Position numbers and translations under genes: made by a program
The notes under the pieces: model-generated
What the model was told of the DNA's origin: nothing
Database searches by the model: none
Seen by the model: the letters and a program-made list of their open reading frames with translations, nothing else
Source of the DNA: Novosphingobium chloroacetimidivorans
GTDB taxonomy: Bacteria > Pseudomonadota > Alphaproteobacteria > Sphingomonadales > Sphingomonadaceae
Assembly: GCF_014204535.1 (NCBI RefSeq)
Contig: NZ_JACHLR010000003.1
Coordinates: 62,001-126,000 of the forward strand
Length of the DNA: 64,000 nt
Direction: 5' to 3'
Part shown: positions 8,826 to 18,627 of the stretch, one piece after another
How the letters are laid out: each line of letters opens with the position of its first letter
Numbering within the stretch: position 1 is the first letter of the stretch

Positions 8826-10481
8826 TTAGGCCCTTCGGCGCCTGCGTGCAACCACCGATAGAACGAGGAGCAGCACGGCCAGGGCCAGAGGCAAGGCATT
8901 GCCGAAGCGCGCGAACAACGTCGGTTCATGCGCCGGCGGAATCTTCCCGTCGAGCCTGGTGGCCAGATGCATCGGCGCGAACTGACGCACGAGGCCATCG
9001 GCGTCGATCACCGCGCTGATCCCGGTGGTGGTGGAGCGCAGCACCGGCAGCCCCTCCTCGATCGCGCGCAGACGCGCCTGCGCCAGGTGCTGCGGCGGAC
9101 CCCAGCTGCCGAACCAGCCATCGTTGGACGGGTTGAAGATGTAATCCGGCCTTTCGCGGCGATCGACCACCTCGCCCGAGAAGACGATCTCGTAACAGAT
9201 CTGGATGCCCGCCTTGCCCAGCGTCCCGAAGTCCGACGTGCGCGGGCCCGGCCCCGGCCAGAAGTCCAGCGCGCCCGGCACCAATCGCGTCGCGCCCAGT
9301 GGCTCCAGCAGCCAGCGCAGCGCCAGGTACTCGCCGTAAGGGACGAGGTGCGCCTTGGAATAGCCATCCAGGATGTTGCCGCGCCCATCGATCGCGGTGA
9401 CCGAGTTGCGGGCGGCGACGGCGTCGTCGTTCTTCATCACCAGATCGACCGCGCCGGTCAGCAGCAGGCTGTAGGGCCCGATCACCTGACCGATCCGGCG
9501 GCGCGCCAGTACCGGATCGGCTTCGTAGGTCATCTGCCGATAGAAGTAGTCGGGGTAGCCATCGCGCAAGTAGTCGGCGAGGCCGGACTCCGGCCAGAGC
9601 ACCAGCCGGCGCTCGCCGCGGTCCTTTGGCATGGTGAGCCGCGCCATCTTGATGAAGTGCGGCTCGAAGTTGCGCGGGTCGTCCAGCGTCTCCTGGCGCA
9701 GGTCGGGCTGGATCAGCGTGTAGCGGATCTCGCCTTCTTGCCGGTCGAGGTAGCCGGCAGGGAGCAGCATCAACGCGGTTAGCCCCACGGCGAGCAGGCC
9801 GGCGCCCGCAAGCCAGCCGGCGCGCGTCGAGCCGTTGCTGGCGCGCGCGCTGCGGATGGCGTGATGTCCCAGCGCCGCGATGAGCACCAGCACGCCGGAC
9901 AGCCCGTACGTGCCGATCCACGGCGTCAGGAGCGCCAGTCCCTGGCTGGCGAAGGGTCCGAGCAGCGCCACGCCAAGCGGGTTCCAGGCGAACCCGGTGA
10001 AGACCCAGGCTCGCATCCACTCGGTGACGATCCAGCAGCCCGCCAGCGCGATGCCGAGGGACACGCGGCCGGGCGTGCGCTCCGCGCCGAAGCCGCGCGC
10101 GAGCAGCCATGCGCCGAGCGTGGCGACACCCGGAAAAACCGCGAGGTAGAGCGAGAGCAGCACCACCGCGATCCCGCCCAGCCAGGCAGGCATCTGCGCC
10201 TGATAGGTGAACGCCGTGGCAATCCAGTTGTCGCCGATGGTGAAATGAGCGAGGCCGAACAGCCAGCCGAGCAGGAAGGCACGGCGCGCGCGATGGGCAT
10301 GGCCAACCAGTTCGATCAGCCAGACCACGCCAAGGATGGTGAGCGGCCACCACGCCAGCGGCTGGAAGCCGCAAGCCGCAAGCGACCCGGCGACGAGCGC
10401 GCCGATATGGGAGTGCCGCAGGATGGCGATCAGCGGCTTGCGAAGTGCTCCGGGTCCTGGTGCTGTGGGTGCTGAATCCAT
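8826..10481 (-). CDS. lnt: Apolipoprotein N-acyltransferase
   Basis: Encodes 551 residues from ATG 10481; a TTG at 10517 in frame would add 12 residues, and neither has a clear ribosome site. About six to eight hydrophobic segments fill the first ~240 residues. A nitrilase-like periplasmic domain follows, with the catalytic triad visible as Glu in LVLWPESGL, Lys in GYSKAHLVPYGEY and Cys in GIQICYEIVFSGE. A final membrane helix ends near the C-terminus. It adds the third acyl chain to lipoproteins in the inner membrane. It lies between a DUF4167 gene and metK on the same strand. Many sphingomonads keep lnt next to metK. Confidence 0.95.
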   Translation of the reverse strand: MDSAPTAPGPGALRKPLIAILRHSHIGALVAGSLAACGFQPLAWWPLTILGVVWLIELVGHAHRARRAFLLGWLFGLAHFTIGDNWIATAFTYQAQMPAWLGGIAVVLLSLYLAVFPGVATLGAWLLARGFGAERTPGRVSLGIALAGCWIVTEWMRAWVFTGFAWNPLGVALLGPFASQGLALLTPWIGTYGLSGVLVLIAALGHHAIRSARASNGSTRAGWLAGAGLLAVGLTALMLLPAGYLDRQEGEIRYTLIQPDLRQETLDDPRNFEPHFIKMARLTMPKDRGERRLVLWPESGLADYLRDGYPDYFYRQMTYEADPVLARRRIGQVIGPYSLLLTGAVDLVMKNDDAVAARNSVTAIDGRGNILDGYSKAHLVPYGEYLALRWLLEPLGATRLVPGALDFWPGPGPRTSDFGTLGKAGIQICYEIVFSGEVVDRRERPDYIFNPSNDGWFGSWGPPQHLAQARLRAIEEGLPVLRSTTTGISAVIDADGLVRQFAPMHLATRLDGKIPPAHEPTLFARFGNALPLALAVLLLVLSVVARRRRRA

Positions 10482-10548
10482 GCGCAGCGGCTTGCCGGGA
10501 GGGGACGCGCGGCGCAAGCGATAGTGCCGCGCCGCGCGTCCTCCAGCG

Positions 10549-11562
10549 TCAGTTTACCGTTTCGGGCAGAGCGCCGGCGGCATCGTCGGCCGGCGGCGCG
10601 GCGCGGCGCGTACGGCGCTTGGGCTTGGCCGGTGCCTCTTCGGCGACGTCGTCGCGCGGAGCGGCGGTCGCCTCGGCGCGCGCTTCCTCGCGACGGGGCG
10701 AGATCGCCGGCGGCAGCATGGCCGGATCGAGATTGGCAGGCTCGGACTGGGCGGCGCCGGTCTCGGTCGCCTCGTCACGACGCGGCTTGCGACCGCGCGG
10801 TGCGCGGGCCGGACGCGCTTCACGCACGAACGGGTTCTCGGCTGGCTCGAACAGGGTCGGCTCACCCGCCGCGTCGGGCTGCTGCTCGGGCGCGAGAGCG
10901 GCTGCCGCCTCTACCGGCGCGCGGTCGGTACGCTCGGCACGGTCCTGGCGCTCGGGACGATCCTGGCGCTCGGGACGATCCTGGCGCTCGCCGCGACGGC
11001 CGCGATCACCGCGTTCGTTGCGGTCATTGCGCTCGTTGCGGTCATTGCGCTCAGCGCGATCACCCCGGTTCTCGCCGCCGTAGCCCTGGCGGTTGCCGGA
11101 CTCGGCCTGGCCGTTCTGGCCCGTGTTCTGACCGGCACTGTGATTGCCGTTCTGCGACTGCTGACCGTTGCCGTTCTGGCCACCGTTCTGAATCGAGGGG
11201 GCATAGTTGCCCGCGCGATCGTACGGCGAGTTGGGATCGGCGTAGTAGTCGTCCTCGGCCTCTTCCTCGTTGTACTCGCCCGGACGGTCGTTGGGACGCG
11301 GCTGGCGCTGCTCCTCCTGACGCACGCGCTGGTCGGCGATGACACGGAAATAGTGATCGGCGAACTGGAGGTAGTACTCCTCCGTCACGCGATCGCCGTT
11401 CAGGTGCGCATCGTGGGCGAGCTTGCGATACTTCTCGAGCATCTGTGGCGCGTTGCCGCGCGCCCTGCTGTCGATCCGGTTGAGCTGTTGCCCGCCTTGC
11501 TGACGATTGTTATTCCCCCGGCCACGCCGACGGTTGTTGTTATTATTACGATTGTTATTCAA
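10549..11562 (-). CDS. DUF4167 protein with low-complexity charged tail
   Basis: Encodes 337 residues from a TTG start at 11562, supported by a GAGGAA ribosome site 8 nt upstream and no nearby ATG. The N-terminus is Asn/Arg-rich (MNNNRNNNNNRRRGRGNNN). It is followed by the conserved ~70-residue DUF4167 segment (APQMLEKYRKLAHDAHLNGD and HYFRVI). The rest is disordered, with repeats of ERQDRP and ERNDRN between about residues 150 and 210 and a Lys/Arg/Ala-rich end. The family is restricted to alphaproteobacteria and its function is unknown. The basic, Asn/Arg-rich ends would suit RNA binding, but that is a guess. It lies downstream of prmC on the same strand. Confidence 0.85.
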   Translation of the reverse strand: MNNNRNNNNNRRRGRGNNNRQQGGQQLNRIDSRARGNAPQMLEKYRKLAHDAHLNGDRVTEEYYLQFADHYFRVIADQRVRQEEQRQPRPNDRPGEYNEEEAEDDYYADPNSPYDRAGNYAPSIQNGGQNGNGQQSQNGNHSAGQNTGQNGQAESGNRQGYGGENRGDRAERNDRNERNDRNERGDRGRRGERQDRPERQDRPERQDRAERTDRAPVEAAAALAPEQQPDAAGEPTLFEPAENPFVREARPARAPRGRKPRRDEATETGAAQSEPANLDPAMLPPAISPRREEARAEATAAPRDDVAEEAPAKPKRRTRRAAPPADDAAGALPETVN

Positions 11563-11813
11563 GGATAGCGTTCCTCAAAACCCCGGATCAGTCGGTACCC
11601 CGCCAGGCCAGCTGGTCGAAATCCGCAATGCCGCATGTCGCTCCATCACGGGTCGCTTTCCGACGGCCGTGATCCCGACATCTGCCGGATCGCAACTCCC
11701 CCGCCGCGACCGAATGCAAATGCTGGAGTCGAACCGGGCATGGGAAAATCCACGTCCATAGGCCGGTTCGATCTCTGACCTAGGCGGTGCGCCGCCAAAT
11801 TCCAAGCGAAATC
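11563..11813 (-). promoter_or_regulatory. Structured leader between prmC and the DUF4167 gene
   Basis: This 251-nt gap is upstream of DUF4167 on the minus strand. It holds a strong two-step hairpin at 11645-11673: ATCACGG paired with CCGTGAT, inner GTCG paired with CGAC, and a 5-nt loop. A second, weaker ATGC...GCAT stem surrounds a TTCGACT loop near 11720-11741. The region could be a long 5' leader or a small RNA. No known class was recognised. Confidence 0.35.
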
Positions 11814-12650
11814 TTATGTCCGCAGCGCTAATTCGACGACCCGTGCGCGGCCGCCCAGATCCTGATGGACTTGCGTGGCAAAGCCACTCTCCTCGGCGAG
11901 CGACCGGACCGCCTCGGCCTGGCTCGCGCCGATTTCCAGAAAAGCGGTGCCGTCCGGAGCCAGAAGGCGGGCCAGCTGAGGTATGAGCAGCCGATAATCG
12001 TCGAGGCCGTCGGCTCCGGCGAACAGCGCGCCTGCCGGTTCGTAGGCCCGGACCGATGGCGCAAGGTCGGCATCCGCCTCGACGTAAGGCGGATTGGCGA
12101 GCACGAGATCGAAGCGGCCAAGCGTCTCGTCCCACCCCTCCTGCGACCAGTCGGCCGGCAGCATCGTCGCGCGATCCGCCAATCCCAAGGCCTGCGCATT
12201 GGCCGCCGCCAAGGCGACTGCGCCCGGGCTACGATCGATGCCGATGCCTTCGGCCCCCGACAGGTGCGCCAGAGTGGCGAGCAGCAGCGCGCCCGAGCCG
12301 GTGCCGCAGTCAAGGACGCGCCGGGCATCAGGCTGTGCAGCGAGTGCCCGCTCGACCAGCACTTCGCTGTCGGCGCGGGGAATGAGAACCTCGGGGCCGA
12401 CGCCGAAGGGCAGGCCGAAGAACTCTTGCGTGCCGGTGATGTAGGCGACTGGTTCGTGGCGCAAGCGGCGCTCGGTCAAGGCGGCATAAGTGGCGGGTGC
12501 CGGGTCGCCCATGTGGCGCAGCAGCAGGTCCGAGCGGCTCACACCCAGCGCATGGGCCATCAGCACTTCGGCATCGAGCCGGGCGGTGTCGCTGGTGGCG
12601 GCAAGCTCGGCTGCCGCATCGCGGATGGCTTTGGTCACGGGCGACGTCAT
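11814..12650 (-). CDS. prmC: Peptide chain release factor glutamine methyltransferase
   Basis: Encodes 278 residues. A helical N-terminal domain is followed by a Rossmann methyltransferase with AdoMet loop LDCGTGSGALLL (about 113-124) and the substrate-binding NPPY at 186-189, the hallmark of glutamine/asparagine N-methyltransferases. It methylates the glutamine of the GGQ motif in release factors. Its neighbour prfA, just upstream on the same strand, encodes that substrate. A 92-bp palindromic repeat separates the two. Confidence 0.95.
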   Translation of the reverse strand: MTSPVTKAIRDAAAELAATSDTARLDAEVLMAHALGVSRSDLLLRHMGDPAPATYAALTERRLRHEPVAYITGTQEFFGLPFGVGPEVLIPRADSEVLVERALAAQPDARRVLDCGTGSGALLLATLAHLSGAEGIGIDRSPGAVALAAANAQALGLADRATMLPADWSQEGWDETLGRFDLVLANPPYVEADADLAPSVRAYEPAGALFAGADGLDDYRLLIPQLARLLAPDGTAFLEIGASQAEAVRSLAEESGFATQVHQDLGGRARVVELALRT

Positions 12651-12674
12651 CGGCAGGAACGATCGGCGAAAGCC

Positions 12675-12766
12675 CGTCGCCCCCGCGCAGGCGGGGGTCC
12701 CGCTTTCTTCTGGCTCAAGCCGGTTCGCGGGAAGATAGCGGGGCCCCCGCCTGCGCGGGGGCGACG
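12675..12766. repeat. Dispersed palindrome inside the prfA-prmC gap
   Basis: Left arm CGTCGCCCCCGCGCAGGCGG and right arm the near-perfect complement ending GGGGGCGACG, with inner GTCCCGCTT/AGCGGGGC arms. It can form a long hairpin in the transcript between prfA and prmC and so may tune relative expression. Same family as 6526-6608. Confidence 0.8.
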
Positions 12767-12794
12767 AAATGCATGCGACGCAAGTTTCCTTCCC

Positions 12795-13868
12795 TCACCC
12801 ATCCATCGCCGCCAGGCGCTTGGCCTCGTCCTCGGCGATCAGCGCATCGATCATCTCGGCGAGGCCCGGGCCCTCCAGCACTTCCGGCAAGCGGTGCAGC
12901 GTCAGGTTGATGCGGTGGTCGGTGACGCGGCCTTGCGGGAAGTTGTACGTCCGAATGCGTTCCGAGCGATCGCCCGAGCCGACCATGGCCTTGCGCGCCT
13001 CGGCCTCTGCTCCTTGCGCCTCGTCGCGCATCTTTTCGTACAGGCGGGTGCGCAGGACCTGCATGGCCTTGGCCTTGTTCTTGTGCTGGCTGCGCTCGTC
13101 CTGACAGATCACCACCAGGCCGCTCGGCAAGTGGGTGATCCGCACCGCCGAATCGGTGGTGTTGACGTGCTGGCCGCCGGCGCCGCTTGCGCGGTAGATA
13201 TCGATCTTGAGGTCCTTGTCGTCGATCTGGACGTCGACTTCGGTCGGCTCGGGCAGCACCGCGACGGTGGCGGCGGAGGTGTGGATGCGCCCGCCGCTTT
13301 CGGTCACCGGCACGCGCTGGACGCGGTGGACGCCGCTCTCGAACTTCAGCTTGGCGAAAACGCCGGTGCCCGCGACGTTGGCCACCACTTCCTTGAAACC
13401 GCCGACATCGCTGGCGCTGGCGCTGATCATTTCGACCCGCCAGCCCTGCTCGACGGCGTAGCGCTCGTACATGCGATAAAGGTCGGCCGCGAACAGCGCG
13501 GCTTCGTCACCGCCGGTGCCGGCACGGATCTCGAGCATGGCCGGGCGCTGATCGGCGGCGTCGCGCGGCAGCATGGCGAGCGCGAGCCGGCGTTCGGCCT
13601 CGGGCAGCTCGGCCTTGAGGCGCGCGACCTCCTCCTCGGCAAGTGCTCGCATTTCGGGATCGGGATCCTGGAGAGCCTGCAAGCTCTCCAGCTCCCCCCG
13701 CATGGCGAGCACCTCGGAGGCGATGCGGGCGACCGGCTCCAGCTCTGCATAGTCGCGCGAGGTGCTGACGAAGGCGTCGCCCTCCAGCGTGCCAGAGGCG
13801 AGGCGCGCTTCGAGCTCGGACAACCGACCGGCGAGCTGCTGCAGGCGATGTTCGGAGATGGTGCTCAT
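12795..13868 (-). CDS. prfA: Peptide chain release factor 1
   Basis: Encodes 357 residues. The ribosomal hydrolysis motif GGQ is at 231-233 ([14 protein letters not shown]), with Q233 the PrmC target. The stop-codon reading tripeptide PVT is at 187-189, the RF1 PxT form that reads UAA and UAG. Cytosolic. Upstream (towards hisS) there is a 159-nt gap occupied by a long nested palindrome, so whether hisS, prfA and prmC are one transcript is uncertain. Confidence 0.97.
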   Translation of the reverse strand: MSTISEHRLQQLAGRLSELEARLASGTLEGDAFVSTSRDYAELEPVARIASEVLAMRGELESLQALQDPDPEMRALAEEEVARLKAELPEAERRLALAMLPRDAADQRPAMLEIRAGTGGDEAALFAADLYRMYERYAVEQGWRVEMISASASDVGGFKEVVANVAGTGVFAKLKFESGVHRVQRVPVTESGGRIHTSAATVAVLPEPTEVDVQIDDKDLKIDIYRASGAGGQHVNTTDSAVRITHLPSGLVVICQDERSQHKNKAKAMQVLRTRLYEKMRDEAQGAEAEARKAMVGSGDRSERIRTYNFPQGRVTDHRINLTLHRLPEVLEGPGLAEMIDALIAEDEAKRLAAMDG

Positions 13869-13880
13869 GGGACCGCGAGT

Positions 13881-14017
13881 TCCTCCCCTGCAAGGGGAGG
13901 GGGACCGTCCGCACAGCGGACGGTGGAGGGGTGTCCCCGCTGGTGTCGCACGCTCGCGAGAGGGTTACACCCCTCCGTCAGTCCTGCGGACTGCCACCTC
14001 CCCTTGCAGGGGAGGAT
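13881..14017. repeat. Nested ~140-bp palindrome (family A), copy 1
   Basis: Outer arms TCCTCCCCTGCAAGGGGAGG and the complement ending CCCTTGCAGGGGAGGA. Inner arms GGAGGGGTGTCCCC and GGTTACACCCCTCC. An extra local hairpin lies next to each outer arm. It ends 11 nt downstream of the hisS stop codon on the minus strand. Seven further good copies occur in the window. Confidence 0.9.
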
Positions 14018-14027
14018 CTGGGACATG

Positions 14028-15284
14028 TCAGCCATTGCTGCCGATCCGCGAGGGAATGGCATGGAGCGGCACGCGCTCCTGGTCGCCGGTGATCAGGTCC
14101 TTCACCATTGCCTCGCCGGCGGCGAGTTCCTCGTCGCCGACGATCAGCGCGAAGCGGGCGCCGCTGTCGTTGGCGCGCATCATCCGCTTCTTCATGTTGC
14201 CGCGATAGCCCATGTCGACCGCCAGCCCCGAACGGCGCAGCGTCGCGGCGAGGCCCAGGCACGCGGTGTCCGCCGCCGGCCCGAGCGGGATGATCGCCAC
14301 GTCCGCCTTGGCTTCAGCCACCTCGCCCGCATCGGCGACCAGCATCGCCAGGCGCTCGATGCCCGCCGCCCAACCGACCGCCGGAGTAGCCGGACCGCCG
14401 AGTGCCTCCATCAGGCCGTCGTAGCGCCCGCCGCCCAGCACGGTGCCTTGCGCGCCCAGCCGGTCGGTGACGAACTCGAACGCGGTGTGCCGATAGTAAT
14501 CCAACCCACGCACGAGGGCCGCAGCGCGGGTGTGCGCCACCCCTGCCGCTTCGAGCCCTTGCGTCACCGCACCGAAGAAGTCCTGCGCCTCTGCCGACAG
14601 GTAATCGTCGATCCGCGGCGCCGCATCGGCGAAGGGCCGGTCGCGCGGGTCCTTGGAATCGAGGATGCGCAGCGGATTGCGCTCAAGCCGGTCCTGCGAA
14701 TCCTCCGACAGCTCGGCACTGTGCGCGCGGAAGTACTCGACCAGCGCGGCGCGCCAGGCATCGCGGCTCGCCGCATCGCCCAGCGTGTTGAGCTGCAGCG
14801 TCACGCCGTCGGCGATGCCGAGCTCGCGCAGGAGGTGATCGGCCATGACCAGCAGCTCGACATCCGCCGCCGGCTCGGGCGCACCGATCACTTCGGCGTC
14901 GATCTGGTGGAATTGGCGATAACGCCCCTTCTGCGGCCGCTCATAGCGGAACAGCGGGCCATGCGTGGCGACCTTCAACGGCGCGTGCTGCTGCCAGCCG
15001 TTGGTGATGAAGGCACGGGCGATGCCGGCGGTGAATTCCGGCCGCAGCGTCAGCGATTCGCCGCCGCGATCCTCGAAGGAGTACATCTCCTTGGAGACGA
15101 CATCCGTCGTCTCGCCCAGCGAGCGCGAGAACACGGCGGTCTTCTCGAACACCGGCATCTCCGCACGGCGGAAGCGGTAGAGCTTGCGGACGCGCTCGAA
15201 GGTCTCGACGACGCGGGCGAAGGCCTCGGCTTGGGGGCCGAAGATGTCCTGCGTCCCGCGAATGGCTTGGGGGGTGGTGTTCAT
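14028..15284 (-). CDS. hisS: Histidyl-tRNA synthetase
   Basis: Encodes 418 residues from ATG 15284 ([18 protein letters not shown]). The open frame continues upstream to 15368 without similarity. Class II motifs are present: motif 2 in [19 protein letters not shown], the histidine-specific [15 protein letters not shown], and motif 3 in [12 protein letters not shown]. The C-terminal ~95 residues are the anticodon-binding domain. It charges tRNA-His in the cytosol. Confidence 0.96.
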   Translation of the reverse strand: MNTTPQAIRGTQDIFGPQAEAFARVVETFERVRKLYRFRRAEMPVFEKTAVFSRSLGETTDVVSKEMYSFEDRGGESLTLRPEFTAGIARAFITNGWQQHAPLKVATHGPLFRYERPQKGRYRQFHQIDAEVIGAPEPAADVELLVMADHLLRELGIADGVTLQLNTLGDAASRDAWRAALVEYFRAHSAELSEDSQDRLERNPLRILDSKDPRDRPFADAAPRIDDYLSAEAQDFFGAVTQGLEAAGVAHTRAAALVRGLDYYRHTAFEFVTDRLGAQGTVLGGGRYDGLMEALGGPATPAVGWAAGIERLAMLVADAGEVAEAKADVAIIPLGPAADTACLGLAATLRRSGLAVDMGYRGNMKKRMMRANDSGARFALIVGDEELAAGEAMVKDLITGDQERVPLHAIPSRIGSNG

Positions 15285-15362
15285 CGTCCGCGCGCTTAGC
15301 CGACACGCGCAGTGAAGCAAAGGTGGCGGCGGCGACGGGCACCAGCCTTCGATCCAATTCAT

Positions 15363-15498
15363 CGTCACCCTGAACTTGTTTCAGGGCCTTTTGCGCAGTT
15401 GTAACCGGGTTGCTTGCCGGCCAACTGCCAGTGCGGTTTGCGTGCTCGAAGCACCGGGCTCTCGGCATGATAGATCCTGAAGCAAGTTCAGGGTGACG
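15363..15498. repeat. Palindrome with CGTCACCCTGAACTTG arms
   Basis: CGTCACCCTGAACTTGTTTC at the left and GAAGCAAGTTCAGGGTGACG at the right are inverted, about 95 nt apart. They lie between the divergent hisS and M61 peptidase genes. A longer version of the element at 1472-1500. Confidence 0.8.
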
Positions 15499-15570
15499 AA
15501 GGATGCGACTCGCGTCTTCTTCGCGATACTGAGGCTTGCAGTTTCCAGATTGCCTAAGCATTGATGTTGC

Positions 15571-17511
15571 ATGAAGATAATCCACGCGGTCGCACCGCTC
15601 GCATTCGCCACTCTCTCCATCACCACCCCCGCAGCGGCGCAGCAAGCCACCGGCAACACCGCGCCAGAAGCCGTCGCCCTGCCGCCTGCGCTCCCGCCGG
15701 CGCGCGATGTCGCATATCCGGGCACGATCACGCTCACCATCGATGCCACGGACACCCGCCGCGGCGTCTATGCCGTGACGCAGACGATCCCGGTCGCCGC
15801 CGGCACGCGCGAGCTGACGCTGCTGGAACCGCTGTGGATCCCCGGTGGTCATAGTCCCCGCAACAGCCTGGCCCTGTTCGCGCAGATCCGCTTCGAGGCG
15901 GACGGCAAGCCGCTGCGCTGGCAGCGCGACGACGTGCAGGTGAACGCCTTCCACCTCGCCCTGCCCGACGGCACGAAGACCGTCACCGCGAGGTTCGTCC
16001 ACACCTCGCCGTTGCAGGCATCGGAAGGGCGCATCACCATGACGCAGGAAATGCTGAACCTGCAGTGGGAGAAGATGAGCCTCTACCCGGCCGGGTACTA
16101 TGCTCGCCGGATCCAGGTGGTCCCGCAGGTCAAGGTGCCGGCGGGTTGGAGCGTGTTCACCGCGCTGGACGGCATGAGCCGGCAGGGCGACGTGGTGCGC
16201 TGGAGCAAGGTCGATTACGCGACCCTGGTCGATTCTCCTATCTTCGCCGGCCTGCACGCCAAGAGCTGGGACCTTGGGCAGAACGTCAAGCTGGATGCCG
16301 TCGCCGACGACCCGCGCGACCTGGCGATCAAGCCTGAGCACCTGGAGACCTACCGCAAGCTCGTCACCGAGGCGACCGCGCTGTTCGGCGCCCGCCATTT
16401 CGATCACTACGACCTCATGCTGGCGCTGACCGACCGGATGGGCGGCATCGGCCTGGAACACCACCGCTCCAGCGAGAACCAGATGGAACCCAACACCTGG
16501 GTCGACTGGAAGGAGATGGACTGGGACCGCAACGTCATGCCGCACGAGCTGGTGCACAGCTGGAACGGCAAGTACCGGCGCCCGGCCGAATTGTGGACGC
16601 CGGAGTACCAGTACCCGATGCGCAATTCCCTGCTGTGGGTCTACGAAGGCCAGACTCAGTTCTGGGGCCTGGTGCTGGCGGCGCGCTCGGGCGTGCAGAG
16701 CAAGGAGGTGGTGCTGGGCGCGCTGGCGGCACAGGCCGGGCGCTACTCCGAAGGCCTGCCGGGCCGCGCCTGGCGCTCGGTCGAGGACACGACCTACGAT
16801 CCGATCATCAACGGCCGCAAGGCCCTGCCACACGATTCGCTCACTCGCGGGGAAGACTATTACAACGAAGGCGCGCTCGTCTGGCTGGAGGCCGACCAGG
16901 TGATCCGCCAGGGCACGCGCGGCGCCAAGGGCCTGGACGATTTCGCCCGCGCCTTCTTCGGCATGCGCGACGGTGACTGGGGCGAGCTCACCTACACCTT
17001 CGACGATGTCGTCGCCACGCTGAACGGGGTCTACGCCTACGATTGGGCAAGCTTCCTGCGCGATCGGCTCTACACCCCGAATGCACCCGCGCCGCTCGCC
17101 GGGATCGAGAAGGCCGGATACAAGCTGGTCTGGAAGGACAAGCCCAACCCCTACACCGAAGGCGCGTCGAAGGATCGCAAGACGCTGGACCTGACGTACT
17201 CGCTGGGCCTGGCGGTCAACAACGAGGGCGAGGTCACATCGGCGGTGTGGGATGGTCCGGCGTTCGATGCCGGCGTGGTCAAGGGCGCGAAGATCGTCGC
17301 GGTCAATGCCACGGCCTACACGCCCGAGGTGATCAAGGACGCGGTCGTCGCGGCCAAGACGAGCAACAAGCCGATCGAACTGCTGGTGAAGCGCGGCGAG
17401 CAGTACCAGACGGTGCCGGTCACCTGGAACGGCGGCCTGCGCTATCCGTGGCTGGAGCGGGCGGGCAGCAAGGACACCGGGCTGGACAGGCTGCTGGCAC
17501 CCAAGGGCTAG
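15571..17511 (+). CDS. Exported M61-family metallopeptidase with PDZ domain
   Basis: Encodes 646 residues. A signal peptide (about 1-23, cut after AAA) is followed by the M61 N-terminal beta domain. The catalytic zinc motif HELVH is at 325-329 with the third ligand likely the Glu of YEGQTQFWG. A C-terminal PDZ-like domain spans about residues 535-630 (SLGLAVNNEGEVTSAVWDG). M61 enzymes are glycyl/acidic aminopeptidases. This one would act in the periplasm. Substrate unknown. It stands alone, followed by a dispersed palindrome. Confidence 0.9.
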   Translation: MKIIHAVAPLAFATLSITTPAAAQQATGNTAPEAVALPPALPPARDVAYPGTITLTIDATDTRRGVYAVTQTIPVAAGTRELTLLEPLWIPGGHSPRNSLALFAQIRFEADGKPLRWQRDDVQVNAFHLALPDGTKTVTARFVHTSPLQASEGRITMTQEMLNLQWEKMSLYPAGYYARRIQVVPQVKVPAGWSVFTALDGMSRQGDVVRWSKVDYATLVDSPIFAGLHAKSWDLGQNVKLDAVADDPRDLAIKPEHLETYRKLVTEATALFGARHFDHYDLMLALTDRMGGIGLEHHRSSENQMEPNTWVDWKEMDWDRNVMPHELVHSWNGKYRRPAELWTPEYQYPMRNSLLWVYEGQTQFWGLVLAARSGVQSKEVVLGALAAQAGRYSEGLPGRAWRSVEDTTYDPIINGRKALPHDSLTRGEDYYNEGALVWLEADQVIRQGTRGAKGLDDFARAFFGMRDGDWGELTYTFDDVVATLNGVYAYDWASFLRDRLYTPNAPAPLAGIEKAGYKLVWKDKPNPYTEGASKDRKTLDLTYSLGLAVNNEGEVTSAVWDGPAFDAGVVKGAKIVAVNATAYTPEVIKDAVVAAKTSNKPIELLVKRGEQYQTVPVTWNGGLRYPWLERAGSKDTGLDRLLAPKG

Positions 17512-17527
17512 GCCGTCTCCGCTCATT

Positions 17528-17616
17528 CGTCATCCCCGCGAACACGGGAATCCATCTCCAGGTAGTTGGTCAAACGCGAACTCAGGAGATGGATCCCCGC
17601 CTTCGCGGGGATGACG
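17528..17616. repeat. Dispersed palindrome, GTCATCCCCGCG arms
   Basis: Left CGTCATCCCCGCGAACACGG and right CCCCGCCTTCGCGGGGATGACG, with inner ATCCATCTCC/GGAGATGGAT arms. It lies 16 nt after the M61 peptidase stop. Confidence 0.85.
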
Positions 17617-17772
17617 AGTATGCGCACAGGGCCGTGGCCTGCGTGCGCTGTCCCCCACGCAACCTTACCCAATAGCAAGCATGAATTCACGTTGCGGCGC
17701 AGCATTACGCCCGCTAAGCCGCCCGCACCCAAGTCAACCGCGGCGTAGACGCTGCAGGAGAGAAGGACCGCC

Positions 17773-18330
17773 ATGCGTATCGACATGATTCCCGTTGGAG
17801 ACAATCCACCTGAAAGTCTGAACGTGATCATCGAGGTTCCGGTCGGCGGCGAGCCGGTTAAGTACGAGTTCGACAAGGCGTCCGGCGCACTGTTCGTGGA
17901 TCGCATCCTGCACACGCCGATGCGCTACCCCGCCAACTACGGCTTCGTGCCGCACACCCTCTCGCCCGATGGCGATCCGCTCGACGCGCTGGTGATCGCG
18001 CGCTCGCCGTTCGTGCCCGGCTCGGTCGTGGCGGCCCGTCCGATCGCGGTGCTGAACCTGGAAGACGAAGCCGGCGGCGACGAGAAACTGGTCTGCGTGC
18101 CTGCCGATACCGTCTTCCCCTATTACTCCAACGTGTCCGAGAAGGACGACCTGCCCGGCATCGTCATGGAGCAGATCGAGCACTTCTTCACCCACTACAA
18201 GGACCTGGAAAAGAAGAAGTGGGTCCGCGTCGGCGTCTGGGGCGGCCGCGCCGAGGCGCAGCAGATCACGCTCGAGGCGATCGAGCGCTACAAGCAGGCC
18301 GGTCCGGCCGGCGATCCCAAGCAGACCTGA
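17773..18330 (+). CDS. ppa: Inorganic pyrophosphatase (family I)
   Basis: Encodes 185 residues from an ATG with an AGAAGGA ribosome site. The active-site pattern GDPLDALVI (metal-binding aspartates) and YPANYGFVPHTL are typical of soluble family I enzymes. It hydrolyses pyrophosphate to phosphate and so drives biosynthetic reactions. A hairpin terminator follows, so it is probably a single-gene unit. Confidence 0.96.
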   Translation: MRIDMIPVGDNPPESLNVIIEVPVGGEPVKYEFDKASGALFVDRILHTPMRYPANYGFVPHTLSPDGDPLDALVIARSPFVPGSVVAARPIAVLNLEDEAGGDEKLVCVPADTVFPYYSNVSEKDDLPGIVMEQIEHFFTHYKDLEKKKWVRVGVWGGRAEAQQITLEAIERYKQAGPAGDPKQT

Positions 18331-18353
18331 TTACGGTTGAGACATGCAAAAAT

Positions 18354-18385
18354 GCCGGTGGGGGAGTGCCCTCGCCGGCCTTTTC
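18354..18385 (+). terminator. Intrinsic terminator of ppa
   Basis: GCCGGTGGGGG pairs (one mismatch and one G-T) with CCCTCGCCGGC around a short AGTG loop, followed by CTTTTCT. It starts 24 nt after the ppa stop codon. Confidence 0.7.
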
Positions 18386-18400
18386 TGTTGGCCACTTTAG

Positions 18401-18540
18401 ATCCTCCCCTGCAACGGGAGGTGGCAGTCCGCAGGACTGACAGAGGGGTGTCACCCTCGGCGCAGTGCTCCACAAATAGGCTTACACCCCTCCACCACTG
18501 GCTACGCTGGCGGCCCCCCTCCCCTTGCAGGGGGAGGATC
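18401..18540. repeat. Nested palindrome (family A), copy 2
   Basis: ATCCTCCCCTGCAACGGGAG at the left end and CCTTGCAGGGGGAGGATC at the right, with inner GAGGGGTGTCACC/TTACACCCCTCC arms. It lies in the convergent gap between ppa and the SDR, beyond the ppa terminator. Confidence 0.9.
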
Positions 18541-18627
18541 CGATCATCAGCCCACCACGTGCCTGCGCTCACACGTAATGGCACTTGATGGCTGCTTTGT
18601 ATCGCCCTCGATCGACCCGACGTCTCT

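Noticed and set aside
11720..11790. Possible tRNA or tmRNA 3' end on the minus strand (GGTTCGACTCC)
   Set aside because: The T-arm stem does not pair properly (two mismatches of five) and no acceptor, D-arm or anticodon stem fits around it.
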